From the NCBI GenBank assembly GCA_004322135.1, contig SCSG01000004.1, positions 124,001 to 188,000 on the forward strand: a stretch of 64,000 bases of DNA, given 5' to 3'. The DNA is from Burkholderiaceae bacterium. Lineage in GTDB: Bacteria; Pseudomonadota; Gammaproteobacteria; Burkholderiales; Burkholderiaceae_B. A program made the translations under genes and the position numbers. Below are positions 1-8,312 of this stretch, in pieces. The notes under the pieces are model-generated. The model did no database searches, was not told where the DNA came from, and was given only the letters and a program-made list of their open reading frames with translations. How positions within the stretch are numbered: the stretch's first letter is position 1; each line of letters begins with the position of its first letter.

Positions 1-1
1 A

Positions 2-535
2 ATGTTCGGGGAGCACGATATCTCTAAAAACGGCCAGTTTTTTGACGACGGAACAGTCCGTGTGACGGCCGTCGAGAACACCCATTATCACTTCGGGCCG
101 GGCTCTGCCGCAGCCAAGGCGGGCGACAAATCCTACTCATATAGATTCGATACGCCGGGCGGCCCTATCGTTTTCACAGGAGACACTGGGCCGAGCAGCG
201 GCGTTGCAGCGCTGGTAAAAGGGGCCGACGTGCTGGTTAGCGAGGTTATCAGCCCAAAGGAAGTAAAAACTTACATCGCCAATTATGGAATCAGTGAAGC
301 AGATGCCAAAAAACTGGCCGCCCATATGCAGGCAGGTCATCTGACACCGGAAGACATTGGCAGGATGGCACAAGACGGCGGTGTCAAAACTGTTGTCCTG
401 ACTCACGTCGTCCCTCCGCAACAGCAATACACGAATGCAGCAGAGTTCACGGCCGGCGTAAAAAAATATTTTTCTGGCGACGTCATCCTTGGGCAAGACG
501 AGATGGAATACGACGTCTACGCAAAGCAGCATTAG
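2..535 (+). CDS. MBL-fold metallohydrolase, 3' part only
   Basis: This is the C-terminal part of a metallo-beta-lactamase-fold hydrolase cut by the left window edge. The visible 177 residues hold a late metal-ligand motif of the fold ('FTGDTG', near residue 58) and a final histidine in 'LTHVVPP' near residue 134. The canonical N-terminal HxHxDH motif is missing, so the in-frame ATG at base 2 is probably internal. The substrate cannot be told; homologues include lactonases, phosphodiesterases and thioesterase-like enzymes. Its stop overlaps the convergent livM stop by four bases, so it is not part of that operon. Confidence 0.7.
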   Translation: MFGEHDISKNGQFFDDGTVRVTAVENTHYHFGPGSAAAKAGDKSYSYRFDTPGGPIVFTGDTGPSSGVAALVKGADVLVSEVISPKEVKTYIANYGISEADAKKLAAHMQAGHLTPEDIGRMAQDGGVKTVVLTHVVPPQQQYTNAAEFTAGVKKYFSGDVILGQDEMEYDVYAKQH

Positions 536-1515
536 TCCCGATTCGGGCGCCGGAACGACCTGACATAAGCGCCAAGCTCGCCCACGATGCCGCGCCGGAA
601 CGCCATGACGCAGATCATGAAGATAAGGCCGATTACGATCGAGACGGATTCGCCCAGAACCTGAAACTCCTGAATGCCGGTCGCCATCGCAAGAAAGTGG
701 CCAAACGTGCCCACCTGGTTCTCCAGGACAACAACGATGACGGCACCCACCACCGGCCCGGTAAAGGTGCCAACGCCACCGATCAGCGTCATGAGTATGA
801 CCAGGCCCGATAGCTGCCAGGTGGCGTCGGAAAGCGTGGCAGAGCCAAACACCACGGCTTTGGTCGCGCCCGCCAGGCCCGACAACGCGGCCGACAGTAC
901 AAAACACAAGAGCTTGAACCGGTCTACTTCATACCCAAGTGAAATGGCGCGCGGCTCGTTCTCGCGAATGGCTTTCAACGTCTGGCCGAACGGCGATTTG
1001 ATGGTACGCCAGCACACGGCAAAGCCGAACAGGAAGATCACCAGCACCACGTAATACAGATTGATATCGTGGCCAAGATCCAGCCCCAGCAAACTGCCAC
1101 GTGGAATACGCTGCAACCCATCCTCGCCATGGGTAAAGGGCGCTTGCAGGAAGTAGAAATACACCATCTGAGCCAGGGCCAGTGTAATCATGGCAAAGTA
1201 GATGCCACTGCGCCGGATCGCCAGTGCGCCCATGATCAGGCCCATGACGGTGGCCACCAATGTGCCGAACAGTATCCCCAACGCAGTTGGAAACCCCCAT
1301 ACGGCCATTGCGTGTCCCGCCGCGTAGCCAGCCCCGCCTAAAAATGCGGCATGGCCAAACGACAATAAGCCGGTATACCCCAACAACAGGTTGAACGCAC
1401 ACGCAAACAGCGCGAAGCACATCACGTTCATGACGAAAATCGGGTAAACGCCCAGTGCAGGAAGAAGTGCAATAACGATTACTGCCAGCAGGCAGGCCAT
1501 TACTTGTCGCTTCAT
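532..1515 (-). CDS. livM: Branched-chain amino acid-type ABC transporter permease LivM
   Basis: Inner-membrane permease of a HAAT-family (Liv-type) importer. The 327-residue protein is mostly hydrophobic helices and carries the LivM-type stretches 'LLLGYTGLLSFGHAAF' near the N terminus and 'LIGGVGTFTGPVVGAV' near the C terminus; its length fits the family. Its start overlaps the livH stop by four bases (ATGA), showing translational coupling. It is the last gene of the operon livG-livF-binding protein-livH-livM. Such systems in this kind of organism often import aromatic acids or amides rather than branched-chain amino acids, so the substrate is open. Confidence 0.88.
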   Translation of the reverse strand: MKRQVMACLLAVIVIALLPALGVYPIFVMNVMCFALFACAFNLLLGYTGLLSFGHAAFLGGAGYAAGHAMAVWGFPTALGILFGTLVATVMGLIMGALAIRRSGIYFAMITLALAQMVYFYFLQAPFTHGEDGLQRIPRGSLLGLDLGHDINLYYVVLVIFLFGFAVCWRTIKSPFGQTLKAIRENEPRAISLGYEVDRFKLLCFVLSAALSGLAGATKAVVFGSATLSDATWQLSGLVILMTLIGGVGTFTGPVVGAVIVVVLENQVGTFGHFLAMATGIQEFQVLGESVSIVIGLIFMICVMAFRRGIVGELGAYVRSFRRPNRD

Positions 1516-2399
1516 TTCTCTTTCCCAAACAGGCCGGCGGGGCGCAACAGCAAAACAACGACCATAATGGCGAACACGGCAACATTGGACGCTTCCGGCC
1601 AGAACACCTTGGTGAAGCCTTCAATAACGCCAAGTGCCAGGCCCGTGACGATTGAGCCCGCAATCGAACCCAACCCGCCGATCACGACCACAGCAAAAAC
1701 CACGATGATCAGGTTCGAACCCATCAGTGGAGAAACCTGCAGCACTGGTGCCGCCAATACACCGGCAAATCCGGCAAGCCCTATGCCGAATCCGAAAGTC
1801 AGTGTCACCACCAGCGGAACGTTGAGTCCGAACGCTTCAACGAGCTTCGGATTCTCGATGCCGGCGCGAAGTATGGCGCCCAGGCGTGTCTTCTCGATAA
1901 CGAGCCACGTTGCCACGCACACGACGATGGACGCGACGACGACCCAGCCGCGGTAAACAGGCAGGTACATGAAACCCAGATTGACTCCGCCCTGCAATAA
2001 CGCGGGGGTGGGATAGGCTCGCCCCGATACGCCGTATATCATCCGGAACACACCCTCAAGAACCAGCGTCAACCCAAACGTGAGCAGCAGCCCATACAGG
2101 CTGTCGAGCTTGTACAGATGCCTCAACAGCAAGCGCTCGATGAGTATGCCAAACAGGCCAACAACAATAGGCGCGACAACCAGCATGACCCAGTAATTCA
2201 GACCCAGGTACTGCAGGCCCATCCAGGCCACGAACGCCCCCAGCATGTACAGGGCGCCATGCGCGAAATTGATGACGTTAAGCAGACCAAATATGACGGC
2301 AAGGCCCAGCGAAAGCACTGCATAAAACGAGCCGTTTACCAGACCCAGCAGCAACTGTCCCAAAAATGCCTGGATAGGTATGCCGAATAGTGCGGTCAT
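1512..2399 (-). CDS. livH: Branched-chain amino acid-type ABC transporter permease LivH
   Basis: Second permease of the first Liv-type importer; it would pair with LivM to form the membrane channel. The 295 residues begin with a hydrophobic helix and contain 'NVINFAHGALYMLGAF', typical of LivH, and 'VIGGLGSIAGSIVTGL' near the C terminus. Length is normal. It lies downstream of the periplasmic binding protein gene with an 87-base gap and overlaps livM by four bases. No specificity can be read from the permease itself. Confidence 0.9.
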   Translation of the reverse strand: MTALFGIPIQAFLGQLLLGLVNGSFYAVLSLGLAVIFGLLNVINFAHGALYMLGAFVAWMGLQYLGLNYWVMLVVAPIVVGLFGILIERLLLRHLYKLDSLYGLLLTFGLTLVLEGVFRMIYGVSGRAYPTPALLQGGVNLGFMYLPVYRGWVVVASIVVCVATWLVIEKTRLGAILRAGIENPKLVEAFGLNVPLVVTLTFGFGIGLAGFAGVLAAPVLQVSPLMGSNLIIVVFAVVVIGGLGSIAGSIVTGLALGVIEGFTKVFWPEASNVAVFAIMVVVLLLRPAGLFGKEK

Positions 2400-2486
2400 A
2401 GGTAGGAAAATCCGTGACGAAGCGTGGAGGAATTCCGGGTAGCGAGCAGCCTGAACACAGGGGAACAGGCCGCTTGCTCACCTTCC

Positions 2487-3698
2487 CTATTTTTTGACGA
2501 AAGGACACGTGGATTCAGCCAGCGAGCCGTACACCTCGTCGCCCGGCAGCGTTTGCACCACGTTGTAGTAATCCCACGGCTTCTTGGATTCTGCAGGGGT
2601 TTTAACCTGCATCAGGTACATGTTGTGAACCATCAGGCCATCTTCGCGCACATAACCGCCCTGCGTGAACATGTCGTTGATCTTGTTCGATTTCATCCAC
2701 TTCATCAGTGTATCGCCGTCGTCAGTGCCAGTTGCCTTGACGCCCTTCAGATAGAAGGAAACGGCCGAATAGTCACCGGCCTGCACGAAGGACGGCATGC
2801 GTTTTTCCTGGTCGAAAAAGCGCTGAGCCCACTTGCGCGACGCGTCACTCTGATTCCAATACCAGGCGCTCGTCAGGTACATGCCTTGCGTGGCTTTCAG
2901 CCCCAGCGCATGAATGTCGTTGATAAACACCAGCAAGCCAGCCAGCTTCATGGTTTTGGTCAGCCCGAATTCGTCGGCCGCCTTGACGGAATTGCTGAAA
3001 TCGGTACCGGCATTGGCAAGGCCCAGAATTTGGGCCTTCGAGGATTGCGCCTGAAGAATGAACGACGAAAAATCGGAGGTATTCAGCGGCACCTTCACAT
3101 CACCCAGGACTTTTCCGCCATCTTTCCTGACAACATCGGCGGTATCTTTTTCAAGCGAATGTCCAAATGCGTAGTCGGCGGTCAGGAAGAACCAGGTCTT
3201 ACCGCCGGCCTTCACGACAGCCGACCCCGTGCCACGCGCCAGGGCCACCGTGTTATAGGCGTAGTGAACGGTGTAGGGCGTGCACTGCGAATTGGTGAGC
3301 GAGGAAGAACCCGGGCCCACCGCAATAAAAGGCTTCTTCTTCTCTTTGGCGACAGCTGCCATGGCCAGCGCGGTAGCCGAGTTGGTGCCCCCCACAAGCA
3401 TGTCCAAGTGTTGCTCATCGAACCACGCGCGTGCCCGCGACGACGCGACATCAGCCTTGTTCTGATGGTCGGCCACCAGCAATTCGATCTTCTTGCCATC
3501 AATTTCACCACCGGCGTCGGCAATCGCCATGCGAATGGCATCGGCACCCGCCTTGCCGTCCAGGTCTGAGTAGACGCTTGACATGTCGGTGATGAACCCT
3601 ATGCGGATCACGTTGTCTGACATCTCCGCGGCCTGGCTCGGCCCGGTAAGGCCCAGACCCGCCAGCGCCATAGCGGCAGTTAGTGTAAGCAGTTTCAT
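2487..3698 (-). CDS. Periplasmic substrate-binding protein of Liv-type ABC importer
   Basis: Type I periplasmic binding protein (Peripla_BP_6/LivJ-like) that would deliver ligand to LivHM. It has a clear Sec signal peptide ('LTAAMALAGLGLTGPSQAAE', processing after about residue 23) followed by the family start 'VIRIGFITDMSSVYSDLDG'. The 403-residue length is usual. Motifs such as 'LVGGTNSATALAM' and 'YAFGHSLEKDTADVV' match the ligand-binding lobes. It lies between livF and livH, so it belongs to this transporter. Related proteins are often annotated as aromatic- or amide-binding; the ligand is not deducible. Confidence 0.88.
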   Translation of the reverse strand: MKLLTLTAAMALAGLGLTGPSQAAEMSDNVIRIGFITDMSSVYSDLDGKAGADAIRMAIADAGGEIDGKKIELLVADHQNKADVASSRARAWFDEQHLDMLVGGTNSATALAMAAVAKEKKKPFIAVGPGSSSLTNSQCTPYTVHYAYNTVALARGTGSAVVKAGGKTWFFLTADYAFGHSLEKDTADVVRKDGGKVLGDVKVPLNTSDFSSFILQAQSSKAQILGLANAGTDFSNSVKAADEFGLTKTMKLAGLLVFINDIHALGLKATQGMYLTSAWYWNQSDASRKWAQRFFDQEKRMPSFVQAGDYSAVSFYLKGVKATGTDDGDTLMKWMKSNKINDMFTQGGYVREDGLMVHNMYLMQVKTPAESKKPWDYYNVVQTLPGDEVYGSLAESTCPFVKK

Positions 3699-3748
3699 AA
3701 GGCTCCTCGATGTGGTGAAGAAATTCGTTTTTCTGGTAACGACATCAA

Positions 3749-4465
3749 CTAGACGCCAAGCAGCGCGCCAAGTCTCTCTTGCTTGAATGATAGTTCAGCC
3801 GAACCAAATTGCTCGACAACCTGGCCGTGTTCCACAACGTAGAATCGGTCGGCCAGCGGTGCGGCGAAGTGAAAATTCTGTTCGACCATCATGATGGTGT
3901 AATTCTTTTCCTTCAGGGTCGTAATCATGCGGGCCAGCGCCTGCACAATAACCGGAGCCAGGCCTTCGGAAATTTCGTCCAGCAACAACAGGCTGGCGCC
4001 AGTGCGCAGGACACGCGCGACCGCCAGCATCTGTTGTTCGCCGCCCGACAAGCGCGTGCCGGGCGAGTGCTTGCGTTCTTCGAGATTGGGGAACATGTGG
4101 TAGATTTCCGCCAAGGACATCCCCACGCCTGCGCTCGTGCCCACCGACGGAGGCAGCAAAAGGTTTTCCTCACAGGACAGTCCGGTGAAAATTCCACGCT
4201 CTTCGGGGCAATAACCAATGCCGATACGGGCAATCCTGTAGGTCGGCAAGTCAATGGTTTCAGTACCCCGAATACGCACCGACCCCTTGCGCGCGCCCGT
4301 CAATCCCAGCATGGCCCGCAGCGTCGTCGTACGCCCCGATCCATTGCGGCCCAGAAGTGTGATGACTTCGCCCTGTTCTACGCGCAGGTTGATTCCGTGC
4401 AGGACGTGCGACTCGCCATACCACGCATGCAGGTCAGAGATTTCCACGACTGGAGTGCCCGTCAT
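3749..4465 (-). CDS. livF: Liv-type ABC transporter ATPase LivF with Walker A Lys replaced by Arg
   Basis: Cytoplasmic ATP-binding subunit, 238 residues, normal LivF size. The signature 'LSGGEQQML' (about 139-147) and Walker B 'LLLLDE' (about 159-164) are intact. The Walker A motif at residues 39-46 reads GRNGSGRT: the invariant phosphate-binding lysine is arginine (codon CGT on the minus strand). In ABC ATPases such a change normally abolishes or strongly lowers hydrolysis. The gene overlaps livG by four bases (ATGA) and is followed by the binding protein. The LivG partner keeps a normal Walker A, so the importer may work with one degenerate site, or this may be a mutation or sequencing error. 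Confidence 0.87.
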   Translation of the reverse strand: MTGTPVVEISDLHAWYGESHVLHGINLRVEQGEVITLLGRNGSGRTTTLRAMLGLTGARKGSVRIRGTETIDLPTYRIARIGIGYCPEERGIFTGLSCEENLLLPPSVGTSAGVGMSLAEIYHMFPNLEERKHSPGTRLSGGEQQMLAVARVLRTGASLLLLDEISEGLAPVIVQALARMITTLKEKNYTIMMVEQNFHFAAPLADRFYVVEHGQVVEQFGSAELSFKQERLGALLGV

Positions 4466-5235
4466 CCGACCGATCCTGCAAGTTTGCCAGCCTTCGTGCC
4501 CATATAGGCTTCCATGACGGCCGGATCGCCCGAGACCTGTTGATAATTGCCTTCGGCCAGCACGGCACCGCGTGCAAGCACGGTAATTTTATCGGCGATG
4601 GATGAAACCACTTTCATATTGTGTTCGACCATCAGCACAGTGCGGCCCGCGCTTACCTTTTTTATGAGTTGAGTCACCCTGTCGACATCTTCATGGCCCA
4701 TTCCTTGGGTAGGTTCGTCAAGCAGCATGAGCTCGGGCTCCATGGCCAGGGTCGTCGCGATTTCAAGCGCCCGCTTGCGCCCGTAAGGAAGATTGACGGT
4801 GTATTCGCCGGCGAAGCCGGCAAGATCAACCTGCTCGAGCAAGTTCATTGCGGCGGCGTTCAGGCGGTCAAGGCATTTGTCGCTGCGCCAGAAATGCAGC
4901 GACAGGCCAGTGCGCCGCTGCAAGCCAATTCGCACATTTTCCAGCAGCGTAAGTTGTGGGAAAACGGCAGAAATCTGGAACGAACGAATGATGCCACGAC
5001 GGGCAATCTGTGCTGGCTTGTCGTGAGTGATGTCAGTACCCGAAAAAAGAATCTTCCCTGAAGTCGGGGTAAGAAATTTGGTCAGCAGATTAAAGAAGGT
5101 TGTCTTGCCGGCGCCATTGGGCCCAATGAGTGCGTGAATGCTGCCCCGTTCGACTCGCAGGTTGACGTCACTGACGGCGGCAAACCCATGGAATTCTTTA
5201 TTCAGATTTTGGGTTTCAAGAATATATTCGCTCAT
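4462..5235 (-). CDS. livG: Liv-type ABC transporter ATPase LivG
   Basis: ATP-binding subunit that would dimerise with LivF. The 257 residues hold Walker A 'GPNGAGKTT' (about 38-46), the LivG-type signature 'LPYGRKRALEIA' and Walker B 'LMLLDEPTQGM', followed by the H-loop 'MVEHNMKVV'. It is the first gene of the minus-strand operon; its ATG lies about 80 bases from an inverted repeat AGTATGCG-N12-CGCATACT that is a plausible operator. Downstream order is livF, binding protein, livH, livM. Confidence 0.92.
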   Translation of the reverse strand: MSEYILETQNLNKEFHGFAAVSDVNLRVERGSIHALIGPNGAGKTTFFNLLTKFLTPTSGKILFSGTDITHDKPAQIARRGIIRSFQISAVFPQLTLLENVRIGLQRRTGLSLHFWRSDKCLDRLNAAAMNLLEQVDLAGFAGEYTVNLPYGRKRALEIATTLAMEPELMLLDEPTQGMGHEDVDRVTQLIKKVSAGRTVLMVEHNMKVVSSIADKITVLARGAVLAEGNYQQVSGDPAVMEAYMGTKAGKLAGSVG

Positions 5236-5311
5236 GCCGGCTGAGAGGACTTAGATGACTTTTAAGGCGTGCCAACCCGCGGCGCCGCGATGTTTGAACA
5301 TGGACGATTGA

Positions 5312-5339
5312 AGTATGCGCGTTTACAACAACGCATACT
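5312..5339. promoter_or_regulatory. Inverted repeat upstream of livG operon
   Basis: A perfect 8-bp inverted repeat, AGTATGCG and CGCATACT, separated by 12 bases, sits 77-104 bases upstream of the livG start in the 175-base gap between livG and the lysR stop. The 12-base spacing and position fit an operator for a dimeric regulator such as the adjacent LysR protein. Nothing in the sequence proves which protein binds. Confidence 0.45.
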
Positions 5340-5410
5340 ATGCGGGTTTGTCATAAGTTACCTGGCGTTCCAGCCTCCTGACATGCCTTGAAGCCGGTGC
5401 CGGCAGCAAC

Positions 5411-6355
5411 TCAGTTGGCGGCTTGACTAAAGCCCCGCGGACCCGTTGCAAATACCCGCTGCATCGCCCGCGGCAGGCGACCCCTCAGCCACCGCGATGC
5501 GGCATCGTCGTGGTAGCGTTCGTGCCAGAACTGCTCGATGAGAAGCTTCGGCAACCGGATCGGGACAGGGAATATGCGTATCGGCGCCACGGGGAGCATC
5601 AGCTCCGCAAGCGGTCGCGGAACCGTGGCGATCATGTTGCTTGTCGCGACAATAGTTGGAAGCGAAAGAAAATGCGACACACGCACACCAATAGAGTCGA
5701 GCAACCCCATCCGCTGAAGCGCTGACTCGACGGCATGATGCCCCGTTCCCTGGGCTTGTGCCATGGCGTGGCGCTCGCGGGTGAAATCCTGAAGCGTCAC
5801 ACGGTCGTGGATCCGGGCGTGAGATGCGCTGACAATGCAAGCGTACTCGCTGCGAAAGAGTGGCTTGCGCAGCAGGCTGGCTCGCAAGGCGGGACTAAAG
5901 CCAATGGCAACATCTGCGGCCCCATCCCGCAACGCGCTCACAATGGATTCCGTCGGTAGCTGAATTGCACGAAAGGCCACGGCTGGAGCCTCGTGCTGGC
6001 ACAGGTCGACAATGCGCGGAAGAATAATCGCCTCGGCGATGTCTGTCATCACAATGGTGAATTCGCGACGGCTCGACGATGGATCGAATTCGCCACGGAC
6101 GTCGAGCCCCTGCTCAAGCAACGCCAGCGCCTGACTGATGCGACGTGCAATGGTTTCTGCCAGCGGTGTGGGCATGACTCCGCCGGGGCAACGAACGAAA
6201 ATCCGATCGCCGAAATGCTCGCGCAACTCACGCAACGCATGGCTGACAGTGGGCTGAGATACACCCAGATCCTCCGCCGCACGCGAGACGTTGCGGCGTT
6301 CCCAGATGGCGCGAAAAACGCGAAGGCGATTCAGATCCAGAGTGTGTTTATTCAT
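5411..6355 (-). CDS. LysR-family transcriptional regulator
   Basis: Transcriptional regulator of about 314 residues with an N-terminal winged helix-turn-helix ('NVSRAAEDLGVSQPTVSHAL') and a C-terminal LysR substrate-binding domain. The longer track ORF starts inside the divergent hydrolase gene; the ATG at 6355 gives the standard LysR N terminus 'MNKHTLDLNRLRVF' and leaves an 88-base divergent promoter, so I chose it. The gene is divergent from the dienelactone-hydrolase-like gene and lies upstream of the livGF operon on the same strand. It probably controls one or both, with an aromatic intermediate as a plausible inducer (inference). Confidence 0.88.
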   Translation of the reverse strand: MNKHTLDLNRLRVFRAIWERRNVSRAAEDLGVSQPTVSHALRELREHFGDRIFVRCPGGVMPTPLAETIARRISQALALLEQGLDVRGEFDPSSSRREFTIVMTDIAEAIILPRIVDLCQHEAPAVAFRAIQLPTESIVSALRDGAADVAIGFSPALRASLLRKPLFRSEYACIVSASHARIHDRVTLQDFTRERHAMAQAQGTGHHAVESALQRMGLLDSIGVRVSHFLSLPTIVATSNMIATVPRPLAELMLPVAPIRIFPVPIRLPKLLIEQFWHERYHDDAASRWLRGRLPRAMQRVFATGPRGFSQAAN

Positions 6356-6361
6356 TCTGCG

Positions 6362-6382
6362 AATAGTATAGACTAAACTATT
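6362..6382. promoter_or_regulatory. LysR-type dyad in divergent promoter
   Basis: AATAGT-N9-ACTATT, a 6-bp-arm inverted repeat, lies a few bases upstream of the lysR start codon and about 60 bases before the divergent hydrolase. Interrupted dyads in divergent promoters are the usual LysR autoregulatory arrangement. Assignment to this LysR protein is inference. Confidence 0.45.
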
Positions 6383-6443
6383 TGCATTGCACCGATGTGG
6401 GCCGAACGCGATACTGTCTCCAGACACATTCGGAGATCCACGC

Positions 6444-7190
6444 ATGGCCTTCTCGTCGCTACACCAACAAATCCTTCAGCAGAACAATGCTTCGGAAAAA
6501 TTTTCCGTTTACGCGCGTCAGCCCGATCACGGCACCGCAACCCACGCAGTCGTCCTGCTCCCCGCCATTGCAGGTGTGAACGAATACATTGCGGGCCGCG
6601 CCGAGCAGCTTGGCCGCGCAGGCTACCTGGTTGCCGTCATCGACTATTTCAGCCGAGCACAAGCCAAACCGGATCTATCGACACCCGAGCGTATCAACGC
6701 GGCCGTGGCTGACATCGACGATCGTCGTGTTCTGACCGATATCTCGCACACACTCAACTGGCTCGGCGAACTCGGAATTGACCGCGCGCATATCGGCATC
6801 CTTGGTCTTTGCATCGGCGGCAGCTTTGCAGTGCTTGCGGCCAGCAGCGCGGACAGCCCTGCCTGTGCCATCACGTACTACGGCCAGCTACGCAACCTCC
6901 ACCCGTCACCGTCGAAACCGCGCGATCCCATCGACGTGGCGGCAGAGCTGAAAGTGCCCCTGCTGGGCCACTTCGGTGACATGGATCGCCTTATCAGTAC
7001 CCAGGACATCGCCAACTTCTCGACGCAATTGCGCTCGACCCAGCGGCACCACGAGATCTATACCTATTCCGGTGCCCCCCATGCCTTCGACGAATGGTTC
7101 CGGCCCGCCATCTTTCGCCCCATCGCTTCCTCTGAAGCGTGGAACCGAAGCCTGGCCTTTCTTGACTGGCATCTGCGCGCGCGCAGATGA
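6444..7190 (+). CDS. Dienelactone hydrolase family protein
   Basis: Alpha/beta hydrolase of the dienelactone hydrolase (carboxymethylenebutenolidase) family, 248 residues from the ATG at 6444, which has a GGAGA ribosome site nearby; the longer track start lies in the divergent promoter. The nucleophile motif is 'GLCIGGS', with cysteine as nucleophile as in true dienelactone hydrolases, and the histidine lies in 'SGAPHAFDEW' near residue 214. Family members hydrolyse lactones from ring-cleavage products. It is divergent from lysR and followed after 42 bases by a gentisate-dioxygenase-like cupin, which suggests an aromatic side pathway. Confidence 0.82.
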   Translation: MAFSSLHQQILQQNNASEKFSVYARQPDHGTATHAVVLLPAIAGVNEYIAGRAEQLGRAGYLVAVIDYFSRAQAKPDLSTPERINAAVADIDDRRVLTDISHTLNWLGELGIDRAHIGILGLCIGGSFAVLAASSADSPACAITYYGQLRNLHPSPSKPRDPIDVAAELKVPLLGHFGDMDRLISTQDIANFSTQLRSTQRHHEIYTYSGAPHAFDEWFRPAIFRPIASSEAWNRSLAFLDWHLRARR

Positions 7191-7232
7191 TTCTGACGCA
7201 CCTCTTTATCACCCCAAAAGGAGATATGTTCC

Positions 7233-7811
7233 ATGGACACACATACCAAAGCTGAAGACGCCGCCCCCGAAGTCACTTCCGTCGTTGACCGGACCGAATG
7301 GGCCAAATTCATGACGGACGACGAGTACTACCCTTTCCTCGTCAAGAACAACCTGCGCCCGGCCATATGGCGCTGGGAAGACCTTCAGCCTCGCCTGGAG
7401 GAAGTGCTGCACGACCCGCTACGGCGCGCGGACCGTCGATTCATCGCACTGGTCAACAGCGATACAGGCGAAGCGGGAGGCGTGTTCCCGGCGATCTTTC
7501 TGGGCATCCAGATCTTCCAGCCCGGTGAACACATCGTCGCCCATCGGCACAACTCGTACGCGCTCTATCACATCATCCAGGGCGAGGGCTACTCAGTACT
7601 TGACGGACAGCGCTTCGACTGGAAGCGAGGCGACACCTTCGGATGCCCGCCAATGGCCAGCCACGAGCATATCAACACCGGCAGTGAGCCCGCGATCCAG
7701 TATGTAATCCAGGACATGCCCGCGCGCGCGATGGAGCGCAACCTGATCTGGGAAGAACCGATCGGCCGCACCTTCCACATGGTCGAAGGCAAGATGCCCC
7801 AACAGGATTAA
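7233..7811 (+). CDS. Single-cupin protein, gentisate 1,2-dioxygenase-like
   Basis: A 192-residue cupin. The metal-binding core is visible as 'HRHNSYALYHIIQGEG' (about residues 99-114) and a later histidine in 'MASHEHINTG'. The sequence style resembles the N-terminal half of gentisate 1,2-dioxygenases, but those have two cupin domains and about 350 residues, so this is about half-size. The start has a strong AAAGGAG site. It follows the dienelactone-hydrolase-like gene and is probably cotranscribed. It could be a ring-cleavage dioxygenase for a small aromatic acid or a non-catalytic cupin; I would not assign a substrate. Confidence 0.72.
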   Translation: MDTHTKAEDAAPEVTSVVDRTEWAKFMTDDEYYPFLVKNNLRPAIWRWEDLQPRLEEVLHDPLRRADRRFIALVNSDTGEAGGVFPAIFLGIQIFQPGEHIVAHRHNSYALYHIIQGEGYSVLDGQRFDWKRGDTFGCPPMASHEHINTGSEPAIQYVIQDMPARAMERNLIWEEPIGRTFHMVEGKMPQQD

Positions 7812-7971
7812 GTAAACCTCCCTCGTCCAAACGCCATCCAACCGCTGTCCGCTTCCCTTCGCCTGTTGTGGGCAACTTCTCAACGCGCGGCCTACCTGTT
7901 CATGCGCTCGCATAAGCAAGCAGGCCACACTCGAACAACGCACGTTACCCGCTTACGCCGACAACGGCACC

Positions 7972-8286
7972 GTGAATCAAACCGGTACGCATGATCTGGC
8001 CAACATCAGCCAGCTGTCCGGAACCTACCAACACGCCAGTGCAACCCAGTCAGGCAGCTTTGACACGGCGTACGTCACGCAGGCCAGCACTGCAGTTAAT
8101 TACACGGCAAGCGTCGGCCGCGAACTGGGTATTTCAGCAGCCACGACCAAGGTACACACCCAGACACTCTACCAGCGCCTGGGAGTACACAGCAGCAATG
8201 CGGCGCTGCACGCCGCCTTTGCAAATGGCGCAACACTGGGCTGGTACAGATTGGATGCGATGGACGGCGAAGGGAAACAACACTGA
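7972..8286 (+). pseudogene. Gene fossil: curlin-type repeats fused to LuxR-type HTH end
   Basis: A 104-residue ORF opened by GTG. Residues 1-50 have spaced Q/G/A/N-rich repeats ('NQTGTHDLANISQLSG', 'ATQSGSFDTAYVTQAS') like the Curlin_rpt units of CsgA/CsgB amyloid subunits. From about residue 51 it turns without a break into a LuxR/GerE helix-turn-helix C terminus ('LGISAATTKVHTQTLYQRLG'). No known family joins these, there is no signal peptide, and the reading frame is open upstream without a convincing start. I read it as the deletion scar of a curli locus in which a curlin gene was fused to a csgD-like regulator. Expression is doubtful. Confidence 0.55.
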
Positions 8287-8312
8287 GCCAAACCGTGGAA
8301 GGCGAGGCTCAG
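8283..8312. terminator. Weak convergent hairpin
   Basis: CTGAGCC and GGCTCAG form a 7-bp inverted repeat with a 16-base loop between the fossil ORF and the convergent MFS gene, overlapping the stops of both. There is no T-run, so it is at best a weak terminator. Confidence 0.3.

Noticed and set aside
2424-3569. 381-residue plus-strand ORF over the binding protein gene
   Set aside because: Antisense shadow of a clear Peripla_BP_6 gene with signal peptide; the translation has no domain features.
6387-6443. Longer start of the dienelactone hydrolase gene
   Set aside because: It would lie over the divergent LysR promoter; ATG at 6444 has the ribosome site and normal length.
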